From: Amycolatopsis balhimycina FH 1894
Lineage (GTDB): Bacteria > Actinomycetota > Actinomycetes > Mycobacteriales > Pseudonocardiaceae
DNA: 64,000 nucleotides
NCBI RefSeq assembly: GCF_000384295.1
Contig: NZ_KB913037.1
Location: forward strand, 4,908,868 to 4,972,867
Direction: 5' to 3'
Position numbers and translations under genes: made by a program. The notes under the pieces are model-generated. The model saw only the letters and a program-made list of their open reading frames with translations. It did not search any database and was not told the DNA's origin. Numbering within the stretch: the stretch's first letter is position 1; each line of letters begins with the position of its first letter. This document shows, piece after piece, positions 9,115 to 17,130 of the stretch.

Positions 9115-10059
9115 ATGTCGATGATCGAGCTGATCCTCACGGCGGCCGGCGCGCAACGCGTCCGCTTCGCGATCTCGCCCCTCGAAGAGGTACTGGGCGC
9201 CGTCCAGACGCTGCTCGGCGTCCGCGGCCACCCGGCGAACCTGCCGTGGGCGTCCGGCGTGGCCGTCCCCGACGTTCCCGAGCTGGCCGCGGTGCTGAGC
9301 GCGCGGCACTACATCACCGAGTTCCTGAGCCCGCCGCCCGACGACCCGGAAACGACCGCCGAAGCGCAGCTGCGGGTGGTCCGCGCGACGCCGTCCGCGC
9401 AGGTCGCGTTGGAGCTGGGCATGGTGGACGCGGACCTGTCCGGCCTGCCCGCCGACCCGGCGACCGCGCGCGACCTCCTCGCCGGCCAGCTCGAGCAGGT
9501 GTGGCACGCCCTGCTGGCACCGGAATGGCCTCGCCTGCGCGAACTGCTCGCGGCGGACATCGCGTACCGGACGCGGCAGCTGGGTTCGGGCGGCATCGCG
9601 GCGATGCTGGCCGGGCTGCACCCGCGGGTCCGGCTTTCGGGGACGTCGTTGCTGGTCGACATCCGGTCGCGGGAACGGCTTTCGATCGATTCGCGCGGGT
9701 TGCTGCTGATCCCGGCGGTCTTCGCGTGGCCGAACGTCGGCGTGGTGACGGTGCCGCCGTGGCAGATCTCCCTGCTCTACCCGGCTCGGGGCGTGGCTTC
9801 GCTGTGGACGTCTTCCGCGGTGCCCCCGGAACCGCTGGCCGAGATCCTCGGCCGGACGCGGGCCCTGCTGCTGACGGCACTCGACGCTCCCGCGGCGACG
9901 ACCGACCTGGCGCGGCGGCACGGCTTGGCCCCGGCGACGGTTTCGGCGCACCTGACAGCGTTGCGCGGGGCCGGGTTGCTCGCTTCGGAGCGCCGAGGAC
10001 ACCAGGTGCTGTACCGGCGCACGGACCTGGGCGACGTGTTGCTCACCGGCCAACTCTGA
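9115..10059 (+). CDS. ArsR-type winged-helix regulator with N-terminal DUF5937-like domain
   Basis: A 314-residue protein with a C-terminal helix-turn-helix (LARRHGLAPATVSAHLTALR, about 263-282) followed by a wing (SERRGHQVLYRRT). The long N-terminal region matches the DUF5937 arrangement common in actinobacterial ArsR-like regulators. Two starts are possible: ATG 9115 lies only 3 nt after AGGAG (9107-9111), while ATG 9121 has 9-nt spacing and may be the true start. It is divergent from the MFS gene and is the obvious candidate regulator for it. The effector is unknown. Confidence 0.8.
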   Translation: MSMIELILTAAGAQRVRFAISPLEEVLGAVQTLLGVRGHPANLPWASGVAVPDVPELAAVLSARHYITEFLSPPPDDPETTAEAQLRVVRATPSAQVALELGMVDADLSGLPADPATARDLLAGQLEQVWHALLAPEWPRLRELLAADIAYRTRQLGSGGIAAMLAGLHPRVRLSGTSLLVDIRSRERLSIDSRGLLLIPAVFAWPNVGVVTVPPWQISLLYPARGVASLWTSSAVPPEPLAEILGRTRALLLTALDAPAATTDLARRHGLAPATVSAHLTALRGAGLLASERRGHQVLYRRTDLGDVLLTGQL

Positions 10060-10068
10060 CGAACCGGG

Positions 10069-10161
10069 GTTACTAATCCGACCAAAAGTAGGCCGACCCC
10101 CACGCGGCACGTAACCGTAGCTACGAAGCCATTCGGCCGTGACTGTGGTCGGATTAGTAAC
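10069..10161. repeat. Perfect 16-bp inverted repeat with nested inner arms
   Basis: GTTACTAATCCGACCA at 10069-10084 is repeated as its exact complement at 10146-10161, with 61 bp between. Inside lies a second pair (GGCCGA 10091-10096, TCGGCC 10133-10138) almost concentric with the first, and a GTAGCTAC palindrome at 10117-10124. It sits between the ArsR-type regulator and the MBL hydrolase and could be paired operators, a structured leader or a terminator for the upstream gene. Confidence 0.7.
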
Positions 10162-10209
10162 GATCGGCACAGTAGGCTGGAATCGACTACCCGTGAAGGA
10201 GAACCATCG

Positions 10210-10845
10210 ATGCGTATCGTCCATTTCGGACACGCCTGCGTGCTGCTGGAGACCGGCTCCGAGCGGATCCTGATCGATCCCGGCGTGTTTTCCACCGGCT
10301 TCGAGGGTGAACGCGAGCTGTCGGCCGTGCTGATCACGCACCAGCACTTCGACCACCTGGACGTCGAGCGGCTGCCGAAGGTCCTCGAAGCCAACCCGGG
10401 CGCCAAGCTGATCGCCGATCCCGGTTCCGCGTCCGAAATCGAGAAGCTGGGCCTGCCGTTCGACGTCGCCAACGTCGGGGACGCCTTCGCCGTCGGGGAC
10501 ACCTCGATCAAGGCCGTCGGCGGAGAGCACGCCGTCATCCACGCCGACATCCCGGTCATCCCGAACATCGGCTACGTCTTCGACGACGGCGCGTTCTTCC
10601 ACCCCGGCGACTCGTTCTTCGTGCCCGAGCAGAAGATCGACGTGCTCGGCCTGCCCACCGGGGCGCCGTGGCTCAAGGCCGGGGAGGCCGTGGACTACCT
10701 GCGGGCCGTCGCGCCGCGGGTCGCCGTGCCGATCCACGAAGCCGTGCTCGCCAACCCGGCCATGCACTACGGCCTGTTCGGCAACCTCGCGCCCGAAGGC
10801 ACCGAGCTCAAGGTGCTCGAGCGGGGCGAACCGGCGAAGTTCTAA
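10210..10845 (+). CDS. MBL-fold metal-dependent hydrolase
   Basis: A 211-residue metallo-beta-lactamase-fold protein of the short UPF0173/UlaG-like type. The metal-binding signature THQHFDHLD is at about 58-66, with further ligands in GGEHAVIH and HPGDS. It hydrolyses an unknown ester, amide or lactone. ATG 10210 has GAAGGAGA just upstream. Its stop TAA (10843-10845) overlaps the TAG stop (10842-10844) of the convergent gene, so the two reading frames end in the same four bases. A paired inverted repeat lies 49-141 bp upstream. Confidence 0.85.
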   Translation: MRIVHFGHACVLLETGSERILIDPGVFSTGFEGERELSAVLITHQHFDHLDVERLPKVLEANPGAKLIADPGSASEIEKLGLPFDVANVGDAFAVGDTSIKAVGGEHAVIHADIPVIPNIGYVFDDGAFFHPGDSFFVPEQKIDVLGLPTGAPWLKAGEAVDYLRAVAPRVAVPIHEAVLANPAMHYGLFGNLAPEGTELKVLERGEPAKF

Positions 10846-11555
10846 GCCGTCACGGTGCGCAGCGAGCCGTAGGTCGCGCCGAACGCGCGGTTCTCGAGAG
10901 CGACATCGACCGCGTCGAGCAGAGCCTGGCGGAGGCCGGGGCGGGTGAGGTCCGTGGCATCCGCCCCCAGCCGGACCAGCCCGCCCGGGGGAGCCGCGCG
11001 CGCGGCCGCCAGCACCAGCGTGAAGCAGCGCACCGTCTCCGTGCGGTGCGACTGGCTGGTGAACTCCTGGACGCGGGCGCGGCGCACCTCGCCGGTGACG
11101 AGGTCCCGCACCGCGCCGAGGTCCGCGCACAGCCGGAAACCGTGCTCGGCCAGCGCCTGCAGCGTGCCCTGGGACACGACCCACCGCGGCGGCGCGAAGC
11201 CGTCGACGGCGAGACCGGCGTTGTCGAGAGCGGCCTTCGCCGCGATCAGCCGCAGCCGGGCCTCGTGCGCCGGCAGCGTCGCGAACTCCGCCTTCTTGCC
11301 CAGGTAGACCGTGCGATGGGTGGGCGTGACGGTGTGGTCGTACCCGTGCAGCAGCACGGAATCACCGCCGCGGGCGCGGGTGCGCACCCACTCCGTCACC
11401 GGGCCTTCGCCGGTGCGGGCGGTGTACAGCACCGAGAGCGGCACCTTGCGGCGGTCGAGCTCGGCCGCGAGATCGGCGCACCGGTGCAGCGTGCGCGGGG
11501 TGATTCCCGACAGCGAAACCAGCAAGTGAGCGTCCACGCCACCATTGGGACGCAC
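10842..11555 (-). CDS. DUF2334 / polysaccharide deacetylase-like protein
   Basis: A predicted 237-residue protein that fits the DUF2334 branch of the polysaccharide deacetylase superfamily: SLSGITPRTLHRC near the start, an HGYDHT metal-site-like motif (about 70-75) and FAPPRW near the middle. The fold class is a confident guess; the substrate is not known. GTG 11537 would remove six residues and may be the real start. The 3' end overlaps the stop codon of the convergent MBL hydrolase. Confidence 0.7.
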   Translation of the reverse strand: MRPNGGVDAHLLVSLSGITPRTLHRCADLAAELDRRKVPLSVLYTARTGEGPVTEWVRTRARGGDSVLLHGYDHTVTPTHRTVYLGKKAEFATLPAHEARLRLIAAKAALDNAGLAVDGFAPPRWVVSQGTLQALAEHGFRLCADLGAVRDLVTGEVRRARVQEFTSQSHRTETVRCFTLVLAAARAAPPGGLVRLGADATDLTRPGLRQALLDAVDVALENRAFGATYGSLRTVTA

Positions 11556-11611
11556 GCGCCTGACGTCGTCATGAACTGCGCAGAACAGGCAGACGACCGT
11601 TGCCGGAAGGG

Positions 11612-12127
11612 TCAGACACCCTCACGCAGGCGCTTCACGGCGACAGCGATCCGACCACGCAGATCGGGGTCGGCGACCTGGCCGTCGGCGACGTCCGCCC
11701 GCGAGATCGGGATCTTCACGCACGCCTCCTCGACGATCTTCGCGCCCGCGTACGTCAGCACCTTGCGCAGCGAGTCGTGCGCGTCCCGGCCGCCGGTCGG
11801 GGCCGCGATCGACGACGCGTTGATCCACGCCACCGGCTTGCCGTACATCTCGCCGCCGCCGACCGTCCAGTCGAGGAGGTTCTTGAACGAACCCGGCAGC
11901 CCGCCCGCGTACTCGGGCGTGCAGATCATCACCGCGTCGGCTTCCTTGATCGCCGCCCGCAGCGAGGCGACAGCGGGGTGCAGCGGGTCGCGGTCGTCAT
12001 CGGGGTTGAAGTGCGGGAGGCCGGCGAGACCGGTGTACGTCTTGCTCGCGGTGAGGGTCGCGACGGTCCCCAGCACCGCCGCATTGCCCGAGCCGGCTCG
12101 CAGGCTGCCGCAGATCAGCAGGATCAC
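11612..12127 (-). CDS. NADPH-dependent FMN reductase family protein
   Basis: A 171-residue flavodoxin-like reductase. N-terminal MILLICGSLRAGSGNAAVL is the FMN phosphate loop, and CTPEYAGGLPGSFKNLLDW is the family signature that contacts the flavin. It reduces FMN, a quinone or azo-type substrate with NAD(P)H. The start codon is GTG 12127, which lies inside the 3' end of purC: the two same-strand frames overlap by 131 bp. The conserved motif begins at residue 6, so the gene cannot start downstream of the purC stop. Confidence 0.88.
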   Translation of the reverse strand: MILLICGSLRAGSGNAAVLGTVATLTASKTYTGLAGLPHFNPDDDRDPLHPAVASLRAAIKEADAVMICTPEYAGGLPGSFKNLLDWTVGGGEMYGKPVAWINASSIAAPTGGRDAHDSLRKVLTYAGAKIVEEACVKIPISRADVADGQVADPDLRGRIAVAVKRLREGV

Positions 12128-13013
12128 GAGGCCAGTCTGCCAGCGAAAGCCCGGTGATGCGGTGATACGCCTCGATGTACCGGTCGCGCGTGGCCGTCAC
12201 CACTTCGGGTGGCAACGCCGGCAGTGCCGACACGCAGTCCCACCCGGACTCCGGGCCGACCAGCCAGTCACGCACGTGCTGCTTGTCGAACGACGGCCGC
12301 CCGACGCCGGGCTCGTAGCCGTCGGCGAGCCAGTAGCGTGCCGAATCCGGCGTCAGCAGCTCGTCCGCGAGCACGAGCCGGCCGGCCGCGTCGGTGCCGA
12401 ACTCGAACTTCGTGTCGGCCAGCAGCAGGCCCTGCTCCGCGGCCCGCGCGGCACCCCGGCGGTACAGCTCCAGCGACGCCTCGCGGACCTCCTCGGCGAG
12501 CGCGCGGCCGAGTACCGACACGCACGTGCCGAAGTCGATGTTCTCGTCCTTTTCGCCGGGTCGCGCCTTGGTGGACGGTGTGAAGATCGGCTCGGGCAGC
12601 CGGGCCGACTCGGCCAGCCCGAGCGGCAGCGCCAGCCCGCACACCTCGCCGGAGCGGCGGTAGTCCGCGTACCCGCGGCCGGTGAGGCAGCCGCGGACGA
12701 TCGCCTCCACCGGCAGCATGTCGAGCCGCTCGACCAGCAGCGCCCGGCCGCGGACGGCGTCGGGCACGAGCGGCCCGTCGCAGGCCACCAGGTGGTTCGG
12801 CAGGACGTCGGCGAGCTCGCCGAACCAGAACGCGCTCATCGCGGTGAGCACCCGGCCCTTGTCCGGGACGGGGTTGGGGAAAACGCTCTCGAAGGCCGAA
12901 ATGCGGTCGGAGGCGACGATCAGCAGGTGGTCGTCGCCCACTTCGTACAGGTCACGGACCTTCGCGGAGGCGAGCCTCCGGAGTGTGGGGAGGGGTGTCA
13001 CGCACCGAACCAT
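11997..13013 (-). CDS. purC: Phosphoribosylaminoimidazole-succinocarboxamide synthase (SAICAR synthetase)
   Basis: PurC joins CAIR and aspartate with ATP. Signatures: SAKVRDLYEVGDDHLL near the N-terminus, LADTKFEFG (198-206) and DELLTPDSARYW (217-228). The natural family end is close to GLSLADW (residue 294), but the frame continues 44 Arg/Pro/Gln-rich residues to a stop at 11997, inside the FMN reductase gene. A lost stop codon is the likely reason. ATG 13013 is preferred because GGAGG lies 9 nt upstream; GTG 13001 is an alternative. It is divergent from the SAM hydroxide adenosyltransferase gene, with about 20 bp between the starts. Confidence 0.93.
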   Translation of the reverse strand: MVRCVTPLPTLRRLASAKVRDLYEVGDDHLLIVASDRISAFESVFPNPVPDKGRVLTAMSAFWFGELADVLPNHLVACDGPLVPDAVRGRALLVERLDMLPVEAIVRGCLTGRGYADYRRSGEVCGLALPLGLAESARLPEPIFTPSTKARPGEKDENIDFGTCVSVLGRALAEEVREASLELYRRGAARAAEQGLLLADTKFEFGTDAAGRLVLADELLTPDSARYWLADGYEPGVGRPSFDKQHVRDWLVGPESGWDCVSALPALPPEVVTATRDRYIEAYHRITGLSLADWPRDPADLRQPASRLGQCGGAGDRRDPHREQDVHRSRRPPALQPR

Positions 13014-13033
13014 AACGGGCACCCTCCGCCACG

Positions 13034-13855
13034 ATGGATGATGCTGGCATGGCGTACGACTGGATCTCGGTGACCACCGACTACGGGCTGCGCGACGGCT
13101 TCGTGGCGGCCTGCCGCGGCGTGATCGCGCGGCTCGCCCCCGCCGTGCGGGTGATCGACGTGACCCACGAAGTCCCACCTCAGGACATCCGGCACGGCGC
13201 GATGGCGCTGGCCCAGACGGTCCCCTTCCTGCCGGAGGCGGTGCACGTCGCCGTGGTCGACCCGGGTGTCGGCACGACCCGGCTCGGCGTGGTCGTCGTC
13301 GCCGGGGACGGGCTTCTGGTCGGACCGGACAACGGCCTCCTGCTGCCGGCCGCGCAGGCGCTGGGCGGGGTCCGGGCGGCGTACGAGCTGGCGGAGCCGT
13401 CGCTGCGGCTGCCGACGACGTCGGCGACCTTCCACGGCCGGGACGTCTTCGCGCCCGCGGCCGCGCACCTCGCGCTGGGGGTGCCGCCGTCCGACTTCGG
13501 CGACCCGGTCGACGACCTGGTCGCGATGCCGGAGCCGTTCGTGGCGGCGTTTCCCGGGAAGCTGGTGTCGGAGGTGCTGACGGTCGACCACTTCGGCAAC
13601 GTCCAGCTCGCCGCGACCCCGGTGGACCTGGAGCTGTCGGGCCTGTCCGGCGCGGTGTCGGTGCACAGCGAGCGGGTGGCCGTGACGACGGTGATCGGGC
13701 GGACGTTCGCCGACGTGCCCGCGGGGGCCAGCGTGCTCTACACGGATTCGGCGGGACGGCTCGCGGTCGCGGTCAACGGCGGCTCGGCGGCGGCCGTGCT
13801 CGGGCTCGGGCCGGCCCAGGAGTGCACGATCACCTCGTCGCCGACCGCGACCTGA
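13034..13855 (+). CDS. SAM hydroxide adenosyltransferase (DUF62 family)
   Basis: A 273-residue DUF62 protein that hydrolyses S-adenosylmethionine to adenosine and methionine with water as nucleophile; relatives include the fluorinase and chlorinase. Motifs: VTTDYG (14-19), VDPGVG, VGPDNG, FHGRDVFAPAAAHLA and DHFGN. The FHGRD segment with its Arg and His fits a hydrolase rather than a halogenase. ATG 13034 is the first start; ATG 13049, giving MAYDWISVTTDYG, may be the true one. Divergent from purC. Confidence 0.85.
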   Translation: MDDAGMAYDWISVTTDYGLRDGFVAACRGVIARLAPAVRVIDVTHEVPPQDIRHGAMALAQTVPFLPEAVHVAVVDPGVGTTRLGVVVVAGDGLLVGPDNGLLLPAAQALGGVRAAYELAEPSLRLPTTSATFHGRDVFAPAAAHLALGVPPSDFGDPVDDLVAMPEPFVAAFPGKLVSEVLTVDHFGNVQLAATPVDLELSGLSGAVSVHSERVAVTTVIGRTFADVPAGASVLYTDSAGRLAVAVNGGSAAAVLGLGPAQECTITSSPTAT

Positions 13856-14066
13856 CCCGCTCGGAGTACGGCTCCCTTCATGCCGAAGGTGACGCCCGTC
13901 CGGGGTGCGCCAAGGCTCCGGCAGCGCCTGTCCGCTCGCCGGCGTGGGTGGCAGCCACCGCTGCCGCGGTGTCTTGAATGAGTCATTCAGGACCTCCGGC
14001 GAGCCGCCGACCCGCGAACCGGGCGCGACATTGCCGGAACCCTGCCGGGGACGGGTGGGGCCGGAC
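13856..14066. other. Convergent gap with one TGAA-type 15-mer palindrome
   Basis: This 211-bp gap between the convergent DUF62 gene and the amino acid ABC operon holds no supported gene. The palindrome TGAATGAGTCATTCA lies at 13975-13989 and is the same unit found in pairs near 47.2 kb and 49.2 kb. The remaining sequence is G+C-rich and shows no convincing U-tract terminator. Confidence 0.6.
13975..13989. repeat. 15-bp palindrome TGAATGAGTCATTCA, single copy
   Basis: Seven-base arms around a central G. It matches the units at 47155-47169 and 47185-47199, and the C/G-substituted units at 49175 and 49205. It is located 78 bp downstream of the ABC ATPase stop and 120 bp downstream of the DUF62 stop. 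Confidence 0.75.
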
Positions 14067-14807
14067 CTAGAGCACCTGGGACAGGAAGCGCTGCAGGCGC
14101 GGGCTCTGGGGCTCGTCGAAGATCCGGGCCGGCTGGCCCTGCTCCACGATGCGGCCCGCGTCCATGAACGCCACCTCGTCGGCCACACTGCGGGCGAAGC
14201 CCATCTCGTGCGTCACCACGATCAGCGTCAGCCCGCGTTCGGCCAGGCCCGCCATCAGGTTCAGCACCCCCTTGACCAGCTCGGGGTCCAGTGCGCTGGT
14301 GGCCTCGTCGAACAGCATCACCTCGGGGTCCATCGCCAGCGCCCGGGCGATGGCCACGCGCTGCTGCTGACCGCCGGACAACGCGCTCGGCCGGTACGGT
14401 GCCTTGTCCGCCAGGCCGACCTCGGCGAGGTGGGCCCGGGCGATCTCCACCGCCTCCTCCTTGCCCAGCTTCTTCACGCTGCGCAGCGGCAGCACGATGT
14501 TGTCCAGCACGCTCCGGTGCCCGAAGAGGTTGAAGTGCTGGAACACCATGCCCACCCGCTGGCGCAGTGCGTCCGGGTCGGACCGGATCACGGACTCGCC
14601 GTCGAGGAGGAGGTCGCCGGAATCCGGTTCCTGCAGGCGGTTCACGCACCGGAGCAACGTCGACTTGCCCGAGCCGGACGGGCCGATCACGCAGGTCGTC
14701 TTGCCGCTCGCCACGCGGAGGTCCACGCCGCGCAGGACTTCCAGCGTGCCGAAGCTGACGTGGATGTCCCGCAGTTCCACACTGGACGAACGCACCGCTG
14801 TCGTCAC
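14067..14807 (-). CDS. Polar amino acid ABC transporter, ATP-binding protein (GlnQ type)
   Basis: A 246-residue importer ATPase with Walker A GPSGSGKST (about 43-51), Q-loop segment VFQHFNLF, signature LSGGQQQR, Walker B VMLFDEATSALDPE and H-loop VVTHE. It is the last gene of a five-gene operon. GTG 14807 overlaps the permease stop as GTGA, so the two are probably coupled. It powers import of a polar amino acid or similar small solute; the substrate depends on the three binding proteins upstream. Confidence 0.94.
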   Translation of the reverse strand: MTTAVRSSSVELRDIHVSFGTLEVLRGVDLRVASGKTTCVIGPSGSGKSTLLRCVNRLQEPDSGDLLLDGESVIRSDPDALRQRVGMVFQHFNLFGHRSVLDNIVLPLRSVKKLGKEEAVEIARAHLAEVGLADKAPYRPSALSGGQQQRVAIARALAMDPEVMLFDEATSALDPELVKGVLNLMAGLAERGLTLIVVTHEMGFARSVADEVAFMDAGRIVEQGQPARIFDEPQSPRLQRFLSQVL

Positions 14808-15565
14808 GAGACGACCTTCCCGCCGGCCACCAGGTCCAGCTCGTCCTCGCCCGGTTCGTCGACGCGCACCTTGCGGCCGGTCCGGAGCTTCTTGTCGATG
14901 TAGTTCACCAGGTGCGTCAGCGGCACCGTGATCACCAGGTACACGAACCCGGCGGCCACCAGCGGCGAAAGGTTGCCCGTGTTGGCCGCGAGGTCCTGCC
15001 CGATGCGGAACAGCTCACGCTGCTCGGACAGCAGGCCCAGGAAGTACACCAGGCTGGAGTCCTTGATCAGCGCGATGAACTGGTTCACCAGCGCCGGCAG
15101 CACCCGCCGCACGCCCTGCGGGATGATCACCAGCAGCATCGCCTTGCTGTAGCTCATCCCCAGCGCGCGGCTGGCCTCCAGCTGTCCTTTGTCGATGCTC
15201 TGGATGCCGGACCGGAAGATCTCGCCGATGTAGGCGGCCGCGATCAGGCTCAGCGCCAGGATGCCCAGCGGGTACGGGTTGGTGCCCACGACGTCCCGCG
15301 CGAGCGTGCCGAGACCCTGGCCGATCACGAGGATGGTCAGGATCGCCGGCAGCCCGCGGAAGATGTCGGTGTACACCCGCGCCGGCCAGCGCAGCCAGAT
15401 CTTGGTGGACAGGCCCATCACCGCCACCACCATGCCGAGCACGGTGCCGATCAGCGCGGACGTGACCGCCAGGATCAGCGTGTTGAGCAGGCCGGTTTTC
15501 AGCAGGTCGGGAAAGACCTGCCAGATGTACTCCCAGTTGAGGAAGGTGTCGAAAAATTGGTCCAT
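14804..15565 (-). CDS. Polar amino acid ABC transporter permease
   Basis: A 253-residue HisM/GlnP-type permease with about five membrane helices and the EAA loop EASRALGMSYSKAMLLVIIP (about 130-149) that docks the ATPase. Only one permease gene is present, so it probably forms a homodimer. It starts 6 bp after the third binding protein and overlaps the ATPase by 4 bp. The C-terminal tail after the last helix is charged and cytoplasmic. Confidence 0.93.
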   Translation of the reverse strand: MDQFFDTFLNWEYIWQVFPDLLKTGLLNTLILAVTSALIGTVLGMVVAVMGLSTKIWLRWPARVYTDIFRGLPAILTILVIGQGLGTLARDVVGTNPYPLGILALSLIAAAYIGEIFRSGIQSIDKGQLEASRALGMSYSKAMLLVIIPQGVRRVLPALVNQFIALIKDSSLVYFLGLLSEQRELFRIGQDLAANTGNLSPLVAAGFVYLVITVPLTHLVNYIDKKLRTGRKVRVDEPGEDELDLVAGGKVVS

Positions 15566-15571
15566 TGTGGA

Positions 15572-16354
15572 CTACTGCCCCGCCTTGAACTCGGCAGGCA
15601 CCGGCGCGTTGGGCTCGAACTGGTCGTGCACCTTGACCCAGGTGCCGTCCGCGATGACCTTCTTCAGGCCGTCGTTGATCTTGCCGATCAGCTCCGTGTT
15701 GCCCTTCTTGAACGCGAACCCGTGCGGAATCGTCGTGGCGATCGCCTTGGTCACCTTGAGCTTCGCGTCCGGGTTGTTCTTCGCGTAGTCATCGGCGGTG
15801 GCCTGGTCGAACACCGCGCCGTCGACCGCGCCGGTCTTCAGCGCCGCGAGCGCGGCCGCGTCGTTCGGGAACCGGACGGCCTGCGCGGTCGGCGCGTTCG
15901 AGCCGAGCCAGCTGTCGGACACGGTGCCCTGAACGACGCCGATCCGCTTGCCCGCCAACGAGTTCTCGTCGGTGATGCCGGCCGTTTCCTTCGCTTCGAT
16001 GCCGAGGGCCTGGTAGTTGTACGGCGCCGAGAAGTCGACCGTCTTCTTGCGGGCTTCGGTCTGGGAGATCGCCGAGCTGCCGATGTCGAAGGTGCCGTTC
16101 GCGACCTGGCCGAGCAGCGCGGAGAAGTCGGTCGCGACGAACTCGAGCTTCAGGTTCTCCTTCGCCGCGATGGCCTTCAGCAGTTCGTTGTCGAAGCCGG
16201 TGAAGGTGCCGTTTTCCTGGTAGGCGTTCGGCTTGGAGTCGCTGAGCGTGCCGACGCGCAGCGTTTTCCCGCCGCCGCTGTCGGAGCCGCCGCCACACGC
16301 CGTCAAGGCCGCGAGCAGCGTCGCCGCTATCGCCGTGACCAGTGTCTTCTTCAT
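15572..16354 (-). CDS. Amino acid ABC transporter binding lipoprotein, third paralogue
   Basis: A 260-residue extracellular solute-binding protein, family 3. The signal peptide ends in the lipobox LTAC at about residues 17-20, so the mature protein is a lipoprotein. The domain starts LRVGTLSD and includes FTGFDNELLKAIAAK and the DIGSSAIS loop. It closely resembles the two upstream paralogues in FTGFDNELL, FSALLGQV and KKTV. Adjacent to the permease, it is the most likely cognate receptor. Start ATG 16354 with AGGAGA upstream. Confidence 0.93.
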   Translation of the reverse strand: MKKTLVTAIAATLLAALTACGGGSDSGGGKTLRVGTLSDSKPNAYQENGTFTGFDNELLKAIAAKENLKLEFVATDFSALLGQVANGTFDIGSSAISQTEARKKTVDFSAPYNYQALGIEAKETAGITDENSLAGKRIGVVQGTVSDSWLGSNAPTAQAVRFPNDAAALAALKTGAVDGAVFDQATADDYAKNNPDAKLKVTKAIATTIPHGFAFKKGNTELIGKINDGLKKVIADGTWVKVHDQFEPNAPVPAEFKAGQ

Positions 16355-16361
16355 GCTTCTC

Positions 16362-17129
16362 CTAACCTCGGAACCCGGCCGGCACCGGAGTGGTCGGCAG
16401 GAACTGCTGGTGCAGCTTAAGCCAGGTTCCGTCGGCGATCACCTGCTTGAGCCCGTCGTCGATCTTGCGCAGCAGGTCGGCGTTGCCCTTCTTCACGGCG
16501 AAACCGTGCGGCACGTCGGTGACGAAGCTCTTCACGACGACGAGCTTGGCGTCCGGGTTGTCGGTGACGTTCTTCTCGGCGATGCTCTGGTCCAGGATGT
16601 ACGCGTCGACAGCACCGCTCTTCAACGCGGTCAGCGCGGCGGCGTAGTCGGGGAACCGCACGGCCTGCGCGGCAGGGACCGTGCCGGTCAGCCAGTGGTC
16701 GCCGACGGTCGCCTGGATGACCGCGACCCGCTTGCCCGCCAGTCCCTTCTCGTCGGTGACCGGCGTGCCCTGCTTGGCCTGGACGCTCATGGTCTCGAAG
16801 TCGTAGGCCGCCGAGAAGCCGACCGTCTTCTTGCGCTCGTCGGTCTGCGCGATCGCCGAGCTGGCGATGTCGTAACGGCCCGACGCGACCTGTCCGAGCA
16901 GCGCGGAGAAGTCGGTCGCGGCGAACTCCAGCTTCAGGTTCCGCTTGGCCGCGATGGCTTTGAGCAGCTCGTTGTCGAAGCCGGTGTAGTTGCCGTCCTT
17001 GAGGAAGATGTTCGGCGGCGCGTCGCTCAGCGTCCCCACCCGCAACACCGGGGAAGCGCTGTCCGAACCGCCACCGCACGCGGTGAGCGTGAGAACCGCG
17101 GCCAGCACCGTGACGATCAGCTTCTTCAC
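16362..17129 (-). CDS. Amino acid ABC transporter binding lipoprotein, second paralogue
   Basis: A 255-residue family 3 solute-binding lipoprotein with signal KKLIVTVLAAVLTLTAC. The chosen start is GTG 17129, which gives the normal Lys-Lys signal N-terminus and lies one base after the stop of the upstream paralogue; a GTG 9 bp further upstream is in frame but would overlap that gene. It is nearly collinear with the third paralogue (YTGFDNELLKAIAAK, FSALLGQVASG) but differs in the ligand loops, so the ligands may differ. Confidence 0.92.
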   Translation of the reverse strand: MKKLIVTVLAAVLTLTACGGGSDSASPVLRVGTLSDAPPNIFLKDGNYTGFDNELLKAIAAKRNLKLEFAATDFSALLGQVASGRYDIASSAIAQTDERKKTVGFSAAYDFETMSVQAKQGTPVTDEKGLAGKRVAVIQATVGDHWLTGTVPAAQAVRFPDYAAALTALKSGAVDAYILDQSIAEKNVTDNPDAKLVVVKSFVTDVPHGFAVKKGNADLLRKIDDGLKQVIADGTWLKLHQQFLPTTPVPAGFRG

Positions 17130-17130
17130 G

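Noticed and set aside
9061..11184. Upstream extension of the MFS frame, to 1089 codons
   Set aside because: It runs antisense through the ArsR-type regulator and the MBL hydrolase, whose motifs are unambiguous.
13034..13855. Fluorinase or chlorinase identity for the DUF62 protein
   Set aside because: Halogenases have characteristic loops, and no halogenated-metabolite genes are near; the conserved HGRD segment fits the hydrolase group.
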